40,843 nucleotides of DNA from Weissella uvarum (GCF_016908785.1 NZ_JAFBEO010000009.1:1-40843), one strand, 5' to 3'. Positions 18,686 through 27,809 are shown, numbered from the stretch's first letter. Notes: generated by a model not told the origin, from the sequence alone. Numbers and translations are program-made.

Positions 18686-19201
18686 TTACTTTAATTTATC
18701 GTAGTCATAATCAAACGTTAAATCTAAATTAGCAAAATCTTGTTGGCGTAAAGCTTCGTAAATCACGATGGCTGCCGTATTTGCTAAGTTTAACGAACGA
18801 ATATGGTTATCATTTTGGGGAATTCGTAAAGCTTGGTCAGCGTGCTTACGCATGAAAGTCTCTGGCAATCCTGTCGTCTCCTTACCAAACATAAAATAAT
18901 AATCATGATCAGGGTTCGTATAATCCACCTGGTGATATGATCGTGGAGCAAACTTAGAAATTAAAAATAATTCGTCAGTTGCCGTCAAAGTATCCATAAA
19001 AGCAGGTAAATTAGGATGAACCGTCAACTCGACTGAATCCCAATAATCTAACCCTGCACGTTTAACGTGCTTATCATCTAAATCGAACCCTAATGGCTCA
19101 ATCAAGTGTAATTTTGTATTTGTTCCGGTCGCTGTCCGGGCAATGTTACCAGTATTGGCTGGCATCAATGGCTCAAACAAGACAATATGATTTGTACTCA
19201 T
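18686..19201 (-). CDS. trmL: tRNA (cytidine/uridine-34-2'-O)-methyltransferase
   Basis: This SPOUT-class enzyme methylates the ribose of wobble nucleotide 34 in tRNA-Leu isoacceptors. The 171-aa protein begins with the family strand IVLFEPLMPANTGNIARTA and has the knot motifs FGKETTGLP (about 114-122) and IPQNDNHIRSLNLANTAAI (about 137-155). TATAGGAGC precedes the ATG. It is co-directional with ftsK, which starts 13 nt later. Its promoter is built into the terminator of the upstream transporter gene. Confidence 0.94.
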   Translation of the reverse strand: MSTNHIVLFEPLMPANTGNIARTATGTNTKLHLIEPLGFDLDDKHVKRAGLDYWDSVELTVHPNLPAFMDTLTATDELFLISKFAPRSYHQVDYTNPDHDYYFMFGKETTGLPETFMRKHADQALRIPQNDNHIRSLNLANTAAIVIYEALRQQDFANLDLTFDYDYDKLK

Positions 19202-19228
19202 GACTTGCTCCTATAATAATATCTAAAC

Positions 19229-19268
19229 AAAAATTATAGCACGAACTCTATTAGCGTTCGTGCTATAA
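19229..19268 (-). terminator. Terminator of the AI-2E transporter gene
   Basis: TTATAGCACGAAC (19234-19246) and GTTCGTGCTATAA (19256-19268) form a perfect 13-bp stem with a 9-nt loop, followed by five T on the minus strand. Confidence 0.88.
19232..19240 (-). promoter_or_regulatory. Extended -10 promoter of trmL-ftsK inside a terminator arm
   Basis: TGCTATAAT on the minus strand. TGCTATAA is the last part of the 3' arm of the hairpin at 19234-19268, and the final T is the first T of its T-run. Confidence 0.65.
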
Positions 19269-19299
19269 CTCTAAATCTTAATTAAACTGTTAAGTGCCA

Positions 19300-20478
19300 T
19301 TAATGGGCATCCTGAGTTTGCTTAGTTGCTTCGGCTTGTTCGTCATCAAACAAACCTGAAGCATGCCGCCACCAATGATACAACTTAGTTACGAGAACTT
19401 TTAGGACCGCATAGCCCGGAATTCCCAAAATCACTCCTGGAAGTCCGAACAAGTTTCCGGCTGAAAGCAAAACAACTAAGACTGTCACTGGGTAAATTTG
19501 TAATGAATCTCCCAACAGCTTTGGTGAAATGACATGACCTTCCAAAGCTTGTTCAATCACAAAGACGATAATGGTATAAACCAACATGAGTGGCGACACT
19601 GAAATGGCAACAACTAGAGCTGGTAACATTGCCAAGAATGATCCGATATATGGGATTAAGTTAAAGCACCCTGCCATTACGGCTAATAACCAACCATATG
19701 GCAACCCAATAATTGTAAAGCCGATTCCAAACATAATCATTACCGCAAATGCCACTGACAATTGTCCACGAATATAGTTTGAGATTTGCTTATTAATATC
19801 ATGCAACGTCGCTTTGAATGAGCTTTGCACCTTTGTTGGTACCAAACTCGTTAAGTAGTCTGGCATGCGATGACCATCTTTAAGCATGTAGAACAGAATC
19901 ACAGGGAAAGTCACCAGGCTCACCCCAATTTTAGCAATCGTGCTAACAATATTTGAAACGCTGCTTACACCCTTTTTAGCATATTCAGTCGATGAATTCT
20001 TGAACCAATTACTCAAATCATTGTTCACATCATTCACAATACTATTTAATTGCGGATATTTATCACCACGCAAGATTTCATCACCAAACTTTGTGATAAT
20101 CGCCCAGTAACCTGGAATTTGCTTGATGAAATCACTAATCTGACTACCTAGCCATGGAATAAAGACGGCAAGTCCCCAGACAATTAACCCGAGTAAGAGC
20201 AAAAACATGACTGAAATAATCCAAGTTCGTTTAATATTTAACTTGCGTTCTAAAAAATCTACTGTTGGATTCATAAAGTAATAAAAGATTCCAGCAATAA
20301 TCATCGGTGCCCCCACTGCAGCAAAAATCACTTTGAGGGGTTCAAAGATAAAACTAACCTTTGAAACCATGAAGACTACGGCCAAAAGCAATAAGATCAC
20401 CAAAAGGGCCGTTACCGTTTTATTATTCAAAAACCATTGATAAAACCACGACTTTTGTCGTTTGACGTTTTTTTCCAT
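19300..20478 (-). CDS. AI-2E family (PerM-type) transporter
   Basis: The frame opens at a TTG at 20502, but ATG 20478 has the Shine-Dalgarno CAGGAGAAAT and is chosen, giving 392 aa. The protein has about eight helices: two near residues 23-70, two more by about 115, then a cluster from about 185 to 360 containing GLPYGWLLAVMAGCFNLIPYIG, the family signature. Family members have been linked to AI-2 export, Na+/H+ exchange and other small solutes, so the name does not fix a substrate. It starts 13 nt after pgl and is probably co-transcribed with it. Confidence 0.88.
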   Translation of the reverse strand: MEKNVKRQKSWFYQWFLNNKTVTALLVILLLLAVVFMVSKVSFIFEPLKVIFAAVGAPMIIAGIFYYFMNPTVDFLERKLNIKRTWIISVMFLLLLGLIVWGLAVFIPWLGSQISDFIKQIPGYWAIITKFGDEILRGDKYPQLNSIVNDVNNDLSNWFKNSSTEYAKKGVSSVSNIVSTIAKIGVSLVTFPVILFYMLKDGHRMPDYLTSLVPTKVQSSFKATLHDINKQISNYIRGQLSVAFAVMIMFGIGFTIIGLPYGWLLAVMAGCFNLIPYIGSFLAMLPALVVAISVSPLMLVYTIIVFVIEQALEGHVISPKLLGDSLQIYPVTVLVVLLSAGNLFGLPGVILGIPGYAVLKVLVTKLYHWWRHASGLFDDEQAEATKQTQDAH

Positions 20479-20491
20479 TATTTCTCCTGTA

Positions 20492-21520
20492 TTAATCGAC
20501 AAACATTACCCGAACTGGTTCAGGTACCGCAATATCTTTTTCTTGTAAAGTCAAAAGCCCAGTCTGGACATCCCGGCGATAGACAGTTGCATTGTCGGTA
20601 TTTTGATTCGTCGCAATGACATATTTTTCATCTGGTGCAAGTGCGAAATCACGTGGAAAATCACCTTCTGTTGGTATCAATTGGATACGCTCAGCAATCT
20701 TTCCATCTGCGTTCACTGCAAAGACCGCCAATGAATTGTGGCCACGATTTGAGGTATAAATAAATTTACCATCAGCTAATAAGTAAATCGCAGCTGCCCC
20801 GTTGTGCGCATCCCAATCGTCAGGTTGCGTGGCAACTGTTTGCAAAAGCACAAATGTTCCATCTGCTTGATTGTAGTGCAATACAGATAACTCAGAAGCC
20901 AATTCTCCTAACAAATATGCAGTTTGTCCATCTGGACTAAAACGAATATGTCGTGGTCCAAACCCAGCGGTCGTCTCAAACACTGCAACCTGTGTAAGTT
21001 TACCTTCATAAGATACATCAAAGGTATACACCTTATCAGCCCCTAAATCAACCGCGACTAAGCGTTGATCAGGTGTTAGATTAGCAAAATGCATATGTGA
21101 ACTACCTTGTTCTGGGCGTGGCCCAGAGCCACTACCTTGGAATAAATCAGTCAATGTAATTTGCCCATCTGCTGCGATTTTGTAAACTTCGACGGTTCCT
21201 TTATGGTAGTTTGCCGTATAAAGCAATTGCCGATCCTCATCGACCGCCACATAAGCTGGTGAAGCACCTTCGGTTAAGACTTCTTGCTTTAGACTAACAC
21301 CGCCTGGCGTATAGTCATAGACAGCGATTCCGCCTTCTTGGTCCTTTTTATCGACGGCATAAAGATGATTGGCCTTACTCAAAGCTAAGTAAGTTGGTGA
21401 GCCAATTTCAGCAATTGCCGTCATTCCACTTAACTTACCAGTTGTCTCATCAAAGTCAGCTTGATAAATTCCTTTAGAAACACGCTTAGTATAACTTCCG
21501 AATAACACCTTTTTTGACAT
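20492..21520 (-). CDS. pgl: 6-phosphogluconolactonase, beta-propeller (YkgB/Pgl) type
   Basis: This enzyme hydrolyses 6-phosphogluconolactone in the oxidative pentose phosphate branch, which feeds the phosphoketolase pathway of heterofermenters. The 342-aa protein is a seven-bladed propeller of the lactonase family (COG2706), with repeated blade motifs such as SPAYVAVDEDRQLLYTANYH, GFGPRHIRFSPDGQTAYLL and FIYTSNRGHNSLAVF. GAGGA precedes the ATG. The promoter is an extended -10 at 21558-21566. The AI-2E transporter gene follows 13 nt downstream. Confidence 0.92.
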   Translation of the reverse strand: MSKKVLFGSYTKRVSKGIYQADFDETTGKLSGMTAIAEIGSPTYLALSKANHLYAVDKKDQEGGIAVYDYTPGGVSLKQEVLTEGASPAYVAVDEDRQLLYTANYHKGTVEVYKIAADGQITLTDLFQGSGSGPRPEQGSSHMHFANLTPDQRLVAVDLGADKVYTFDVSYEGKLTQVAVFETTAGFGPRHIRFSPDGQTAYLLGELASELSVLHYNQADGTFVLLQTVATQPDDWDAHNGAAAIYLLADGKFIYTSNRGHNSLAVFAVNADGKIAERIQLIPTEGDFPRDFALAPDEKYVIATNQNTDNATVYRRDVQTGLLTLQEKDIAVPEPVRVMFVD

Positions 21521-21557
21521 CTCTCAGTCCTCATTTCTTCTTTGTTCAATAATTTAC

Positions 21558-21566
21558 ATTATAGCA
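21558..21566 (-). promoter_or_regulatory. Extended -10 promoter of pgl
   Basis: TGCTATAAT on the minus strand, 38 nt before the pgl ATG and about 25 nt after the terC terminator. No -35 consensus is visible. Confidence 0.65.
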
Positions 21567-21590
21567 TAATCTTTTTTAATTTTATTGCAC

Positions 21591-21619
21591 AAAAAAGAGC
21601 CTAAACTACTTAGGCTCTT
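21591..21619 (-). terminator. Terminator of terC
   Basis: AGAGCCTAA and TTAGGCTCT (within 21597-21619) pair perfectly around a 5-nt loop, followed by six T on the minus strand (21596-21591). Confidence 0.92.
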
Positions 21620-21631
21620 TCTAAACATCAT

Positions 21632-22579
21632 TTACGATTGCTTGGCTTCACGACGTGACACAACCACCGAAGCGACAATTGCCACCGTCAAGAAGGTGAC
21701 AATCACTGCAAGTGATAACATATTTGAAATGGCAAATGAGCTCCCTAACATCTTGCTACCTTCGTTGACAATCATCTTCAAACCGATGAACGCTAAAATA
21801 CCCGCCAAGGCATATTTAATATACCTAAACATTGGCAAAATACTTGCAAGGGCAAAATACAGTGAACGCAATCCCATAATCGCAAAAATGTTCGACGTGA
21901 CAACAATAAACGTATCTTGAGTAACTGCTAAGACGGCTGGAATTGAATCTACCGCAAAAAGTAAATCGGAAGCTTCAATAAAGAGCAATGCTAACAAAAA
22001 CTGTGTCGCATACTTTTTACCATTTTCTTTGACAATAAAGTGTGGCTCAGTCGCATTTTCTTTCAACGGCAAAATCTTTCGGAAAAACTTAATCATGGCA
22101 CTATCGTTCAAATCTTGATCTTCATCTTTTTCAAAGAACATTTTGATTCCGGTATAAACCAAGAAAGCTCCGAACAAATACATTAACCATTCGAATTGAT
22201 GTAATAATGCGGCTCCTCCGAAAATGAAGATTACCCGCATCACTAGGGCCCCAAAGACACCCCAGAATAGAATTCGATGCTGATATTTTGGTGCAATTTT
22301 GAAATAACTGAACACCAAAATGAAAATGAAGAGATTATCAATACTCAACGATTTTTCTAACAAGTAGGCGGTAATGAAATCTACCGCATGATCACGACCG
22401 CCAAGATACCAAACCCCACCAGCAAAAATGAAAGCTAATGCAATCCAAAAGGCACTCCAAAGTAATGATGATTTTACGCTTGGCTCTTCATTTCCTTTGT
22501 GAAAGACGCCCAAATCTAGGGCGAGCATAATCACCACAAAAACAAAAAAACCAATCCAATATCCAATACTTACTGACAA
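21632..22579 (-). CDS. TerC family integral membrane protein
   Basis: The 315-aa protein has about eight or nine helices and is of the TerC/Alx type. Relatives act in metal (Mn2+) efflux or metalation of secreted proteins. Acidic residues sit inside helices, as in MLALDLGVFHKG (about 18-29), EKSLSIDNLFIF (about 75-86) and FIEASDLLFAVDSIPAV (about 200-216), the conserved putative ion-binding sites. The start is TTG with AAAGGA 8 nt upstream. The leader has a TATAAT with a short palindrome across it (22631-22646). I see no yybP-ykoY manganese riboswitch in its leader. Confidence 0.93.
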   Translation of the reverse strand: MSVSIGYWIGFFVFVVIMLALDLGVFHKGNEEPSVKSSLLWSAFWIALAFIFAGGVWYLGGRDHAVDFITAYLLEKSLSIDNLFIFILVFSYFKIAPKYQHRILFWGVFGALVMRVIFIFGGAALLHQFEWLMYLFGAFLVYTGIKMFFEKDEDQDLNDSAMIKFFRKILPLKENATEPHFIVKENGKKYATQFLLALLFIEASDLLFAVDSIPAVLAVTQDTFIVVTSNIFAIMGLRSLYFALASILPMFRYIKYALAGILAFIGLKMIVNEGSKMLGSSFAISNMLSLAVIVTFLTVAIVASVVVSRREAKQS

Positions 22580-22630
22580 TTTATATATCCTTTATCTTTG
22601 ACACAAGGAATCTCCACAATTATTCCTAAC

Positions 22631-22646
22631 TAGGTTATTATACCTA
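22631..22646 (-). promoter_or_regulatory. terC promoter -10 inside a small palindrome
   Basis: TATAAT on the minus strand (22642-22637) lies in TAGGT-6 nt-ACCTA (22631-22646). The symmetry over the -10 could be an operator, but half-sites of 5 bp are short. Confidence 0.45.
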
Positions 22647-22700
22647 ATTTTCTTTAAATGATGAAACAATAACTTTAAGGCCAATTAACAATTATATGAC

Positions 22701-22731
22701 AAAAAAACTAGTTCCGCAGAGCTAGTTTTTT
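22701..22731 (-). terminator. Terminator of glyS
   Basis: AAAACTAG and CTAGTTTT arms enclose a GC-containing loop, with seven T on the minus strand. It lies directly after the glyS stop. Confidence 0.85.
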
Positions 22732-22734
22732 GTA

Positions 22735-24816
22735 TTAATTACTTTTTACATCTAATTCCATGAAATTAGCGACACGCTCTGCTTGTTGTGCAACGCCTTG
22801 CAAGGTTGCAATGCGGTTTTGCTTGATTGCATCATCCTCAACCATGACCATCGTTTGGTCAAAGTAAGCATCGATTTGTGGTGCCAAGTTGAGTAATGCT
22901 GACAAAACATCATCCGTATCTTGCAAATCGGCAATTGGTTGACTTGCTTCATACAAAGCCTTTTCTGCATCATTTTCAAACAACTTTGGATCAACCACTG
23001 CATTCGTTTGATTCTTGGTTGTCAAACGCATAATTCGAGTCAAACCTTCAACCCCATCACGGAAGTCAGCATCATTTTGATGTGCCAACAAAGCTTTAGC
23101 TGACTTAAACATTTGGGTAGTGCTTGTAAAGTTGTTTTGCGTAACAGCATTAATCACATCATGACGAATACCTTGGTCTTGCATTTCCTTAACAACACGG
23201 TCGGTTAAGAAATCAACAACTGAAGCAACGCTACCAGTCAAATTAGCAGCGACCACATCCGGTAGCCCTAACGTATCATTATGCGCAGCCATTTGCGCAA
23301 TAAATTCGTTTAAGATGGCATCAATATCAAGATTCCAATCGTTATCAGCCAAAATTGCGACAACACCTGAGGCGGCACGACGTAAAGCATATGGGTCATT
23401 TGAACCTGATGGAATCATACCAGCCGCAAAGAATGAAAGCATCGTATCTAACTTATCTGCCAAGGCTAAGACCTTACCCAAGTCGCTCGCTGGTAATTCG
23501 CCACCAGCGCTAATTGGCATGTAATGCTCCCGAATTGCTTGGGCAACCTGTGGGTTTTCTCCAAAGATAAGGGCATACTTTTCACCCATAACACCTTGTA
23601 ATTCGTCAAATTCACCGATCATGCCCGTCATCAAGTCAAACTTATAAATTGAGCCAGCGCGATCAAGCAAAGCTTGTTGATCGTTATTAAACTTAAGCTT
23701 ATCTGCAATCAGATGGGCAATCGCTTTGGCACGACGCGTATGGTCATACACTGAACCAAGCTTCGCATGGAATGATACATGCTTTAATTTATCGTTGTAG
23801 TAATCGATATCATGCTTTTGATCTTCTTCATAGAAGAACATTGCATCTTCAAGCCGGGCCACCAAAACCTTTTCATTTCCAGCAATCACGTTATCCAAAT
23901 GTTGATCATTTCCATTGCGTACTGAAATGAAGTGTGGCAAAAGTTGACCATCTTGGTTCGTCACGTGGAAGAAACGCTGATGCTCTTTCATTGAGGTAAT
24001 CAAAACTTCATCTGGCAATGACAAATACTTTTCATCAAAGTTACCCGCAAAAGCTGTTGGATATTCAACCAGGTTATTAACTTCTTCTAACAAATCTTCA
24101 TCTGGTACAACTTGCCAACCATTTTGACTTGCGATGGCACTAATTTGATCCTTAATTGCATTTTTACGTGCTTGTGCATCTGCTTGAACGTAAACGCTTG
24201 CTAATGTATCGACATAGTCCGTAGCATTCGCAATTTCGACATCATGGCCTAAGAAGCGATGACCACGTGATGTCCGACCAGCTGTAACATCTAAAACATT
24301 GAATGGTACAACTGTATCATCTAACAATGACACCATCCAACGGATAGGACGAACATATTCAAAGGTATGCCGACCCCAACGCATTGTCGTTGGGAAAGTC
24401 ATGTTTTCAACCACTTCATGGACACCCTTAAGCACTTCGCTAGCAGGTTGACCTTCTTCAAATTTTGTCACATAGACATATTCATTACCATTGAATTCTT
24501 TAAAAGTAATGTCATCTGTCGTAAGTCCTTGACCACGAGCAAAACCTTGAGCAGCCTTCGTGAAATTACCATCTGCGTCCAAGGCTGCTTTCTTAGCCGG
24601 CCCCTTCTTTTCTTCTTGCAGATCATCAGCTTTTTCAGCAATATCTTCCACCAAAACACTCAAACGACGTGGTGTTGAATAAGGTTTAATCGCACCATGT
24701 TGCAAGCGATGGTCATTTAAAAAATCATCCATCCGTTGCACTAATTGTTCAACAGCGGGCGTCACCAAATGAGCTGGGACTTCTTCTAAACCAATTTCTA
24801 GTAAATAATTAGCCAT
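22735..24816 (-). CDS. glyS: Glycyl-tRNA synthetase beta subunit
   Basis: This is the beta chain of the alpha2-beta2 GlyRS; it binds tRNA-Gly and is needed for aminoacylation. The frame is open from 24867, but ATG 24816 has GAGGAGG and starts the standard N-terminus (MANYLLEIGLEEVPAHLV), giving 693 aa. Recognisable stretches include STPRRLSVLVEDIAEKADD (about 48-66), GKVLALADKLDT (about 449-460) and SNDPYALRRAASG (about 475-487, the HD-like/DALR region). The C-terminus is the anticodon-binding DALR domain. The glyQ stop and glyS start are separated by one base. The pair is controlled by the T-box at 25769-25970. Confidence 0.96.
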   Translation of the reverse strand: MANYLLEIGLEEVPAHLVTPAVEQLVQRMDDFLNDHRLQHGAIKPYSTPRRLSVLVEDIAEKADDLQEEKKGPAKKAALDADGNFTKAAQGFARGQGLTTDDITFKEFNGNEYVYVTKFEEGQPASEVLKGVHEVVENMTFPTTMRWGRHTFEYVRPIRWMVSLLDDTVVPFNVLDVTAGRTSRGHRFLGHDVEIANATDYVDTLASVYVQADAQARKNAIKDQISAIASQNGWQVVPDEDLLEEVNNLVEYPTAFAGNFDEKYLSLPDEVLITSMKEHQRFFHVTNQDGQLLPHFISVRNGNDQHLDNVIAGNEKVLVARLEDAMFFYEEDQKHDIDYYNDKLKHVSFHAKLGSVYDHTRRAKAIAHLIADKLKFNNDQQALLDRAGSIYKFDLMTGMIGEFDELQGVMGEKYALIFGENPQVAQAIREHYMPISAGGELPASDLGKVLALADKLDTMLSFFAAGMIPSGSNDPYALRRAASGVVAILADNDWNLDIDAILNEFIAQMAAHNDTLGLPDVVAANLTGSVASVVDFLTDRVVKEMQDQGIRHDVINAVTQNNFTSTTQMFKSAKALLAHQNDADFRDGVEGLTRIMRLTTKNQTNAVVDPKLFENDAEKALYEASQPIADLQDTDDVLSALLNLAPQIDAYFDQTMVMVEDDAIKQNRIATLQGVAQQAERVANFMELDVKSN

Positions 24817-24817
24817 T

Positions 24818-25744
24818 TTACTTAACCTCCTCATCTGCTGGTAAATACTTTTCGCGTAGCTTTTCATCCTTCAACAATGGGAAGCCTAACTTCTTGCGCT
24901 CGGCAATGAATTCTTCGGCAACCTGATGCGCCATCTTACGAATACGACTCAAGTATTTGGCCCGTTCTGTAACAGATACAACACCACGGGCGTCTAACAA
25001 GTTAAAGGTATGTGATGCCTTTAAAATATAATCATAGGCAGGGTGTACTAAGTTTGCTGCCAAAGCGCGCTGTGCTTCGGCTTCATATTCATTAAAGTGA
25101 CGCAAAAGCATGTCTGAATCAGATTCATCAAATGAGTAAGTTGAATGTTCAAATTCTGGTTCCTTAAAGATGTCGCCGTAAGAAACACCATTTCCCCACT
25201 CAAGGTCATATACCGTTGGCACATCTTGGATATATGAAGCCAAGCGTTCCAAACCATAGGTGATTTCTGAAGTTACTGCATCAACTTGGATTCCACCAAC
25301 TTGTTGGAAATAAGTAAATTGGGTAACTTCCATCCCATCTAACCAAATTTCCCAACCAATACCGGCAGCACCCATTGATGGGTTTTCCCAGTTATCCTCG
25401 ACGAAACGAATATCATGCTCCAATGGATCAATCCCAAGTGCTTTTAATGAATCCAAGTAAAGTTCTTGAATATTATCAGGCGATGGCTTCATCACCACTT
25501 GAAATTGGTGGTGTTGATAGAGCCGGTTTGGGTTGTCCCCATAACGACCATCCGCCGGACGACGTGAAGGTTCAACATAGGCGGCATGCCATGGCTCTGG
25601 CCCATTTGCACGTAAAAATGTATAGGGGCTCATTGTTCCAGCACCCTTTTCAGTATCATAGGCTTCCATGAGCATTGCTCCTTGATCAGCCCAAAACTTC
25701 TGCAAAGTCAAAATAATGTCTTGCACACTCAATTTCTCTGTCAT
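24818..25744 (-). CDS. glyQ: Glycyl-tRNA synthetase alpha subunit
   Basis: This is the catalytic class II chain of the two-subunit GlyRS. The 308-aa protein has [11 protein letters not shown] (about 42-52), [20 protein letters not shown] (about 57-76), [10 protein letters not shown] (about 80-89) and [18 protein letters not shown] (about 131-148), all strongly conserved. AGAGGAAA precedes the ATG. It is the first gene of glyQ-glyS and sits behind a glycine T-box. Length is normal. Confidence 0.97.
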   Translation of the reverse strand: MTEKLSVQDIILTLQKFWADQGAMLMEAYDTEKGAGTMSPYTFLRANGPEPWHAAYVEPSRRPADGRYGDNPNRLYQHHQFQVVMKPSPDNIQELYLDSLKALGIDPLEHDIRFVEDNWENPSMGAAGIGWEIWLDGMEVTQFTYFQQVGGIQVDAVTSEITYGLERLASYIQDVPTVYDLEWGNGVSYGDIFKEPEFEHSTYSFDESDSDMLLRHFNEYEAEAQRALAANLVHPAYDYILKASHTFNLLDARGVVSVTERAKYLSRIRKMAHQVAEEFIAERKKLGFPLLKDEKLREKYLPADEEVK

Positions 25745-25768
25745 GCCATTTCCTCTCTTTTCTGCATT

Positions 25769-25808
25769 AAAAAACCCTACACCAATTACCTAGGCAATTG
25801 ATGTAGGG
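25769..25808 (-). terminator. T-box terminator of glyQS
   Basis: CCCTACATCAATT and AATTGGTGTAGGG arms (25808-25775 on the minus strand) form a long stem followed by six T. The 5' CCCTAC can alternatively pair with GTAGGG just before the T-box sequence. Confidence 0.92.
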
Positions 25809-25970
25809 ACGATTAACTCGCGGTTCCACCCTACTTCCGAATCAAATTCGGCAGCTTCGTTTTAATTGTTTTGTCGCTCCAACAGCGCCCAATTTAACTC
25901 TCTTGATTACCCTCACATCAACGGTAACTTGCTGAACAATTCATTAAATTTATTCTGTCTTCATCGCTAT
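25769..25970 (-). ncRNA. Glycine T-box leader of glyQS
   Basis: The conserved T-box AGGGTGGAACCGCG lies at 25832-25819 on the minus strand, preceded by the stem III hairpin CCGAAT/ATTCGG. Stem I is closed by AGCG (25968-25965) and CGCT (25887-25884). The 3' side of its internal loop reads GGGC, so the specifier is most simply GGC (25889-25887). The terminator is at 25769-25808. Uncharged tRNA-Gly would stabilise the antiterminator made with the T-box and allow synthesis of GlyRS. Confidence 0.95.
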
Positions 25971-25976
25971 ACTAGT

Positions 25977-26005
25977 ATTTTACTCGCACCGCTTTTAAAG
26001 GTCAA
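25977..26005 (-). promoter_or_regulatory. Promoter of the glyQS T-box leader
   Basis: On the minus strand TTGACC (26005-26000), 17 nt, TAAAAT (25982-25977). The TGA of the -35 hexamer is also the recO stop codon (26004-26002). Confidence 0.82.
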
Positions 26006-26790
26006 TCAGTTCGCTGACTTTTATCTTTGCGTTGGGCCAGGCGTTGATCCCATTTATGTAAATCATGAATAAAGCCTTTAGCTCGTAATTGTACCCCTAC
26101 CTGTTCTTCATAAAGCTTGTCCAACAAACGGGCCATTTCACGCTTAGTTGCAGGCTTTAAATCAAGGGAATGGATTTGCTTTAGCTCGACGCGCGCAAGT
26201 TGTTGCAAAACATGCAATGCTTTAGGATCCATTTGCATCCGATATTCATCAACTGACCAATGATTCTGGCATAAAACACCATGGTATTTTTCAGAAAAAT
26301 CCATTGGCCCCGTTGTTTGGCCACAAACAACGCAGGCTTGCCATTCTAACTGAATTCCAAAATCAGGTAATAAATGAATTTCAAAATAATTTGCCAATGC
26401 CTGTGCGTCAAAACCCGCTACCATTTTATCTTCAGCGGTTTGCGCTAAATCAAACCATTGTGGAATGGGCTGATTGTCGACATAAGCGGCATCAATCAAT
26501 CCCAAAATATAGGTCATATAAGCATTCTTTTCAACATCTTCCAAAAAAATACGCGGCAGGTGACTTTCTTTGACGTCATTGATGAAGCTGAGTCCCGATT
26601 TATTAATCGTTCCTTCATATTTCGCCGAAGTAAGCGGTTGAATGTCCGCAGCGTATTGATAATGTTTCGCCTTACCATGACGCACATAAAACATCCGTTT
26701 ACCAAATTCACGCGTTAAAATCTTAACCATCAAATCAGTTTCTTTATGGGGCCGTTGATAAATAACGAGTCCATTAAAAATATCTGCCAA
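26002..26790 (-). CDS. recO: DNA repair protein RecO
   Basis: RecO anneals single strands and loads RecA with RecR/RecF. A GTG at 26808 opens the frame, but the Shine-Dalgarno AAGGAGG covers its following codons. TTG at 26790, 8 nt after AAGGAGG, is the better start, giving 262 aa. The N-terminal OB fold (about 1-78) is followed by a helical domain with a zinc-finger-like site, CVVCGQ...GVLCQNH (about 153-178). The gene follows era after a terminator-like hairpin and ends inside the glyQS promoter. Confidence 0.93.
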   Translation of the reverse strand: MADIFNGLVIYQRPHKETDLMVKILTREFGKRMFYVRHGKAKHYQYAADIQPLTSAKYEGTINKSGLSFINDVKESHLPRIFLEDVEKNAYMTYILGLIDAAYVDNQPIPQWFDLAQTAEDKMVAGFDAQALANYFEIHLLPDFGIQLEWQACVVCGQTTGPMDFSEKYHGVLCQNHWSVDEYRMQMDPKALHVLQQLARVELKQIHSLDLKPATKREMARLLDKLYEEQVGVQLRAKGFIHDLHKWDQRLAQRKDKSQRTD

Positions 26791-26823
26791 AATGATACCT
26801 CCTTCCACCCAGGTAATCCAATC

Positions 26824-26857
26824 AAAAAAGAAATCGCAGACGAGGTCAACGATTTCT
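26824..26857 (-). terminator. Terminator-like hairpin between era and recO
   Basis: AGAAATCG (26829-26836) and CGATTTCT pair around a 12-13-nt loop, with six T on the minus strand. recO begins about 35 nt further on, so this may attenuate rather than end transcription. TTGACC in its loop with TTTGAT 17 nt later is a possible recO promoter. Confidence 0.7.
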
Positions 26858-26873
26858 CTTCTAGCCGAAGATT

Positions 26874-27779
26874 TTAAACATCGGCATCTTCTTTATATCC
26901 ATATGACTGCAAAGCTTGCGGTTTATCACGCCAACGCTCTTCAACCTTTACCCATAGTTCTAGGTAAACCTTGCTACCCAAGAGCCGTTCAATATCCTTA
27001 CGAGCTCGAGTACCAATTTCTTTAATCATGCTACCACCCTTACCAATAATGATGTTCTTTTGGCTCGGACGTTCAACCACAATTGTGGCCTGTACATGTA
27101 ATTTTTCATTACCTTCTCGTTCAATATTATCAATCACGACAGCGACAGAATGTGGTACCTCTTGTCGTGTCAATTGTAAGACTTTTTCACGAATCAATTC
27201 ACCCATGATAAAGCGTTCTGGATGATCGGTAATTTGATCTTCAGGATAATATTGTGGACCCGGTTGTAACTGATCCATAGTAGTATCAATCAATGCTTGA
27301 ACGTTATCACCTTGACGAGCTGAAATCGGGAAAATCTCCGCAAAATCAAGTTGGTCTTGATAATCAGAAATCATTGGCAAAAGCGTCTCTGGCTGAACCA
27401 AATCAACCTTATTAATTACCAAATAGATTGGCGTATCAACATCCTTCAAGCGGTTAATAATAAAATCATCCCCTGCACCTCTAGGTTCATCCGCATTGAC
27501 CACAAACCAAATCATATCAGATTCATGCAACGCAGAGTTGGCTGTCTTCATCATAAAATCACCAAGCCCATTTTGAGGTTTGTGAATCCCTGGTGTATCA
27601 ATGAACACAATCTGGCCTTCATCCGTCGTATAAATTCCCTGAATTTTGTTTCGGGTTGTTTGTGCTTTAGGCGACATGATGGCAATTTTTTCGCCAATCA
27701 TTTTATTCAACAACGTTGACTTTCCAACATTTGGACGGCCAACAATTGCCACGAAGCCAGATTTAAATTCTTCTGTCAT
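26874..27779 (-). CDS. era: Ras-like GTPase Era
   Basis: Era is a GTPase that binds the 3' end of 16S rRNA and assists 30S maturation. The 301-aa protein has G1 GRPNVGKST (14-22), G2 around [14 protein letters not shown]3 DTPGIHKP (about 61-68), G4 NKVD (about 126-129) and G5 ISAR. The C-terminal KH domain contains [20 protein letters not shown] (about 236-255). GAGGATC precedes the ATG. It sits in the phoH-ybeY-dgkA-era-recO order usual for Firmicutes. Confidence 0.97.
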   Translation of the reverse strand: MTEEFKSGFVAIVGRPNVGKSTLLNKMIGEKIAIMSPKAQTTRNKIQGIYTTDEGQIVFIDTPGIHKPQNGLGDFMMKTANSALHESDMIWFVVNADEPRGAGDDFIINRLKDVDTPIYLVINKVDLVQPETLLPMISDYQDQLDFAEIFPISARQGDNVQALIDTTMDQLQPGPQYYPEDQITDHPERFIMGELIREKVLQLTRQEVPHSVAVVIDNIEREGNEKLHVQATIVVERPSQKNIIIGKGGSMIKEIGTRARKDIERLLGSKVYLELWVKVEERWRDKPQALQSYGYKEDADV

Positions 27780-27809
27780 GCTTTTAGATCCTCATCTTAC
27801 TTTCTCATA

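Noticed and set aside
22580-22734. Manganese (yybP-ykoY) riboswitch before terC
   Set aside because: The leader is only about 60 nt and lacks the paired loop motifs of that class.
24817-24867. Longer glyS start overlapping glyQ
   Set aside because: No Shine-Dalgarno fits. GAGGAGG and the conserved first residues support 24816.
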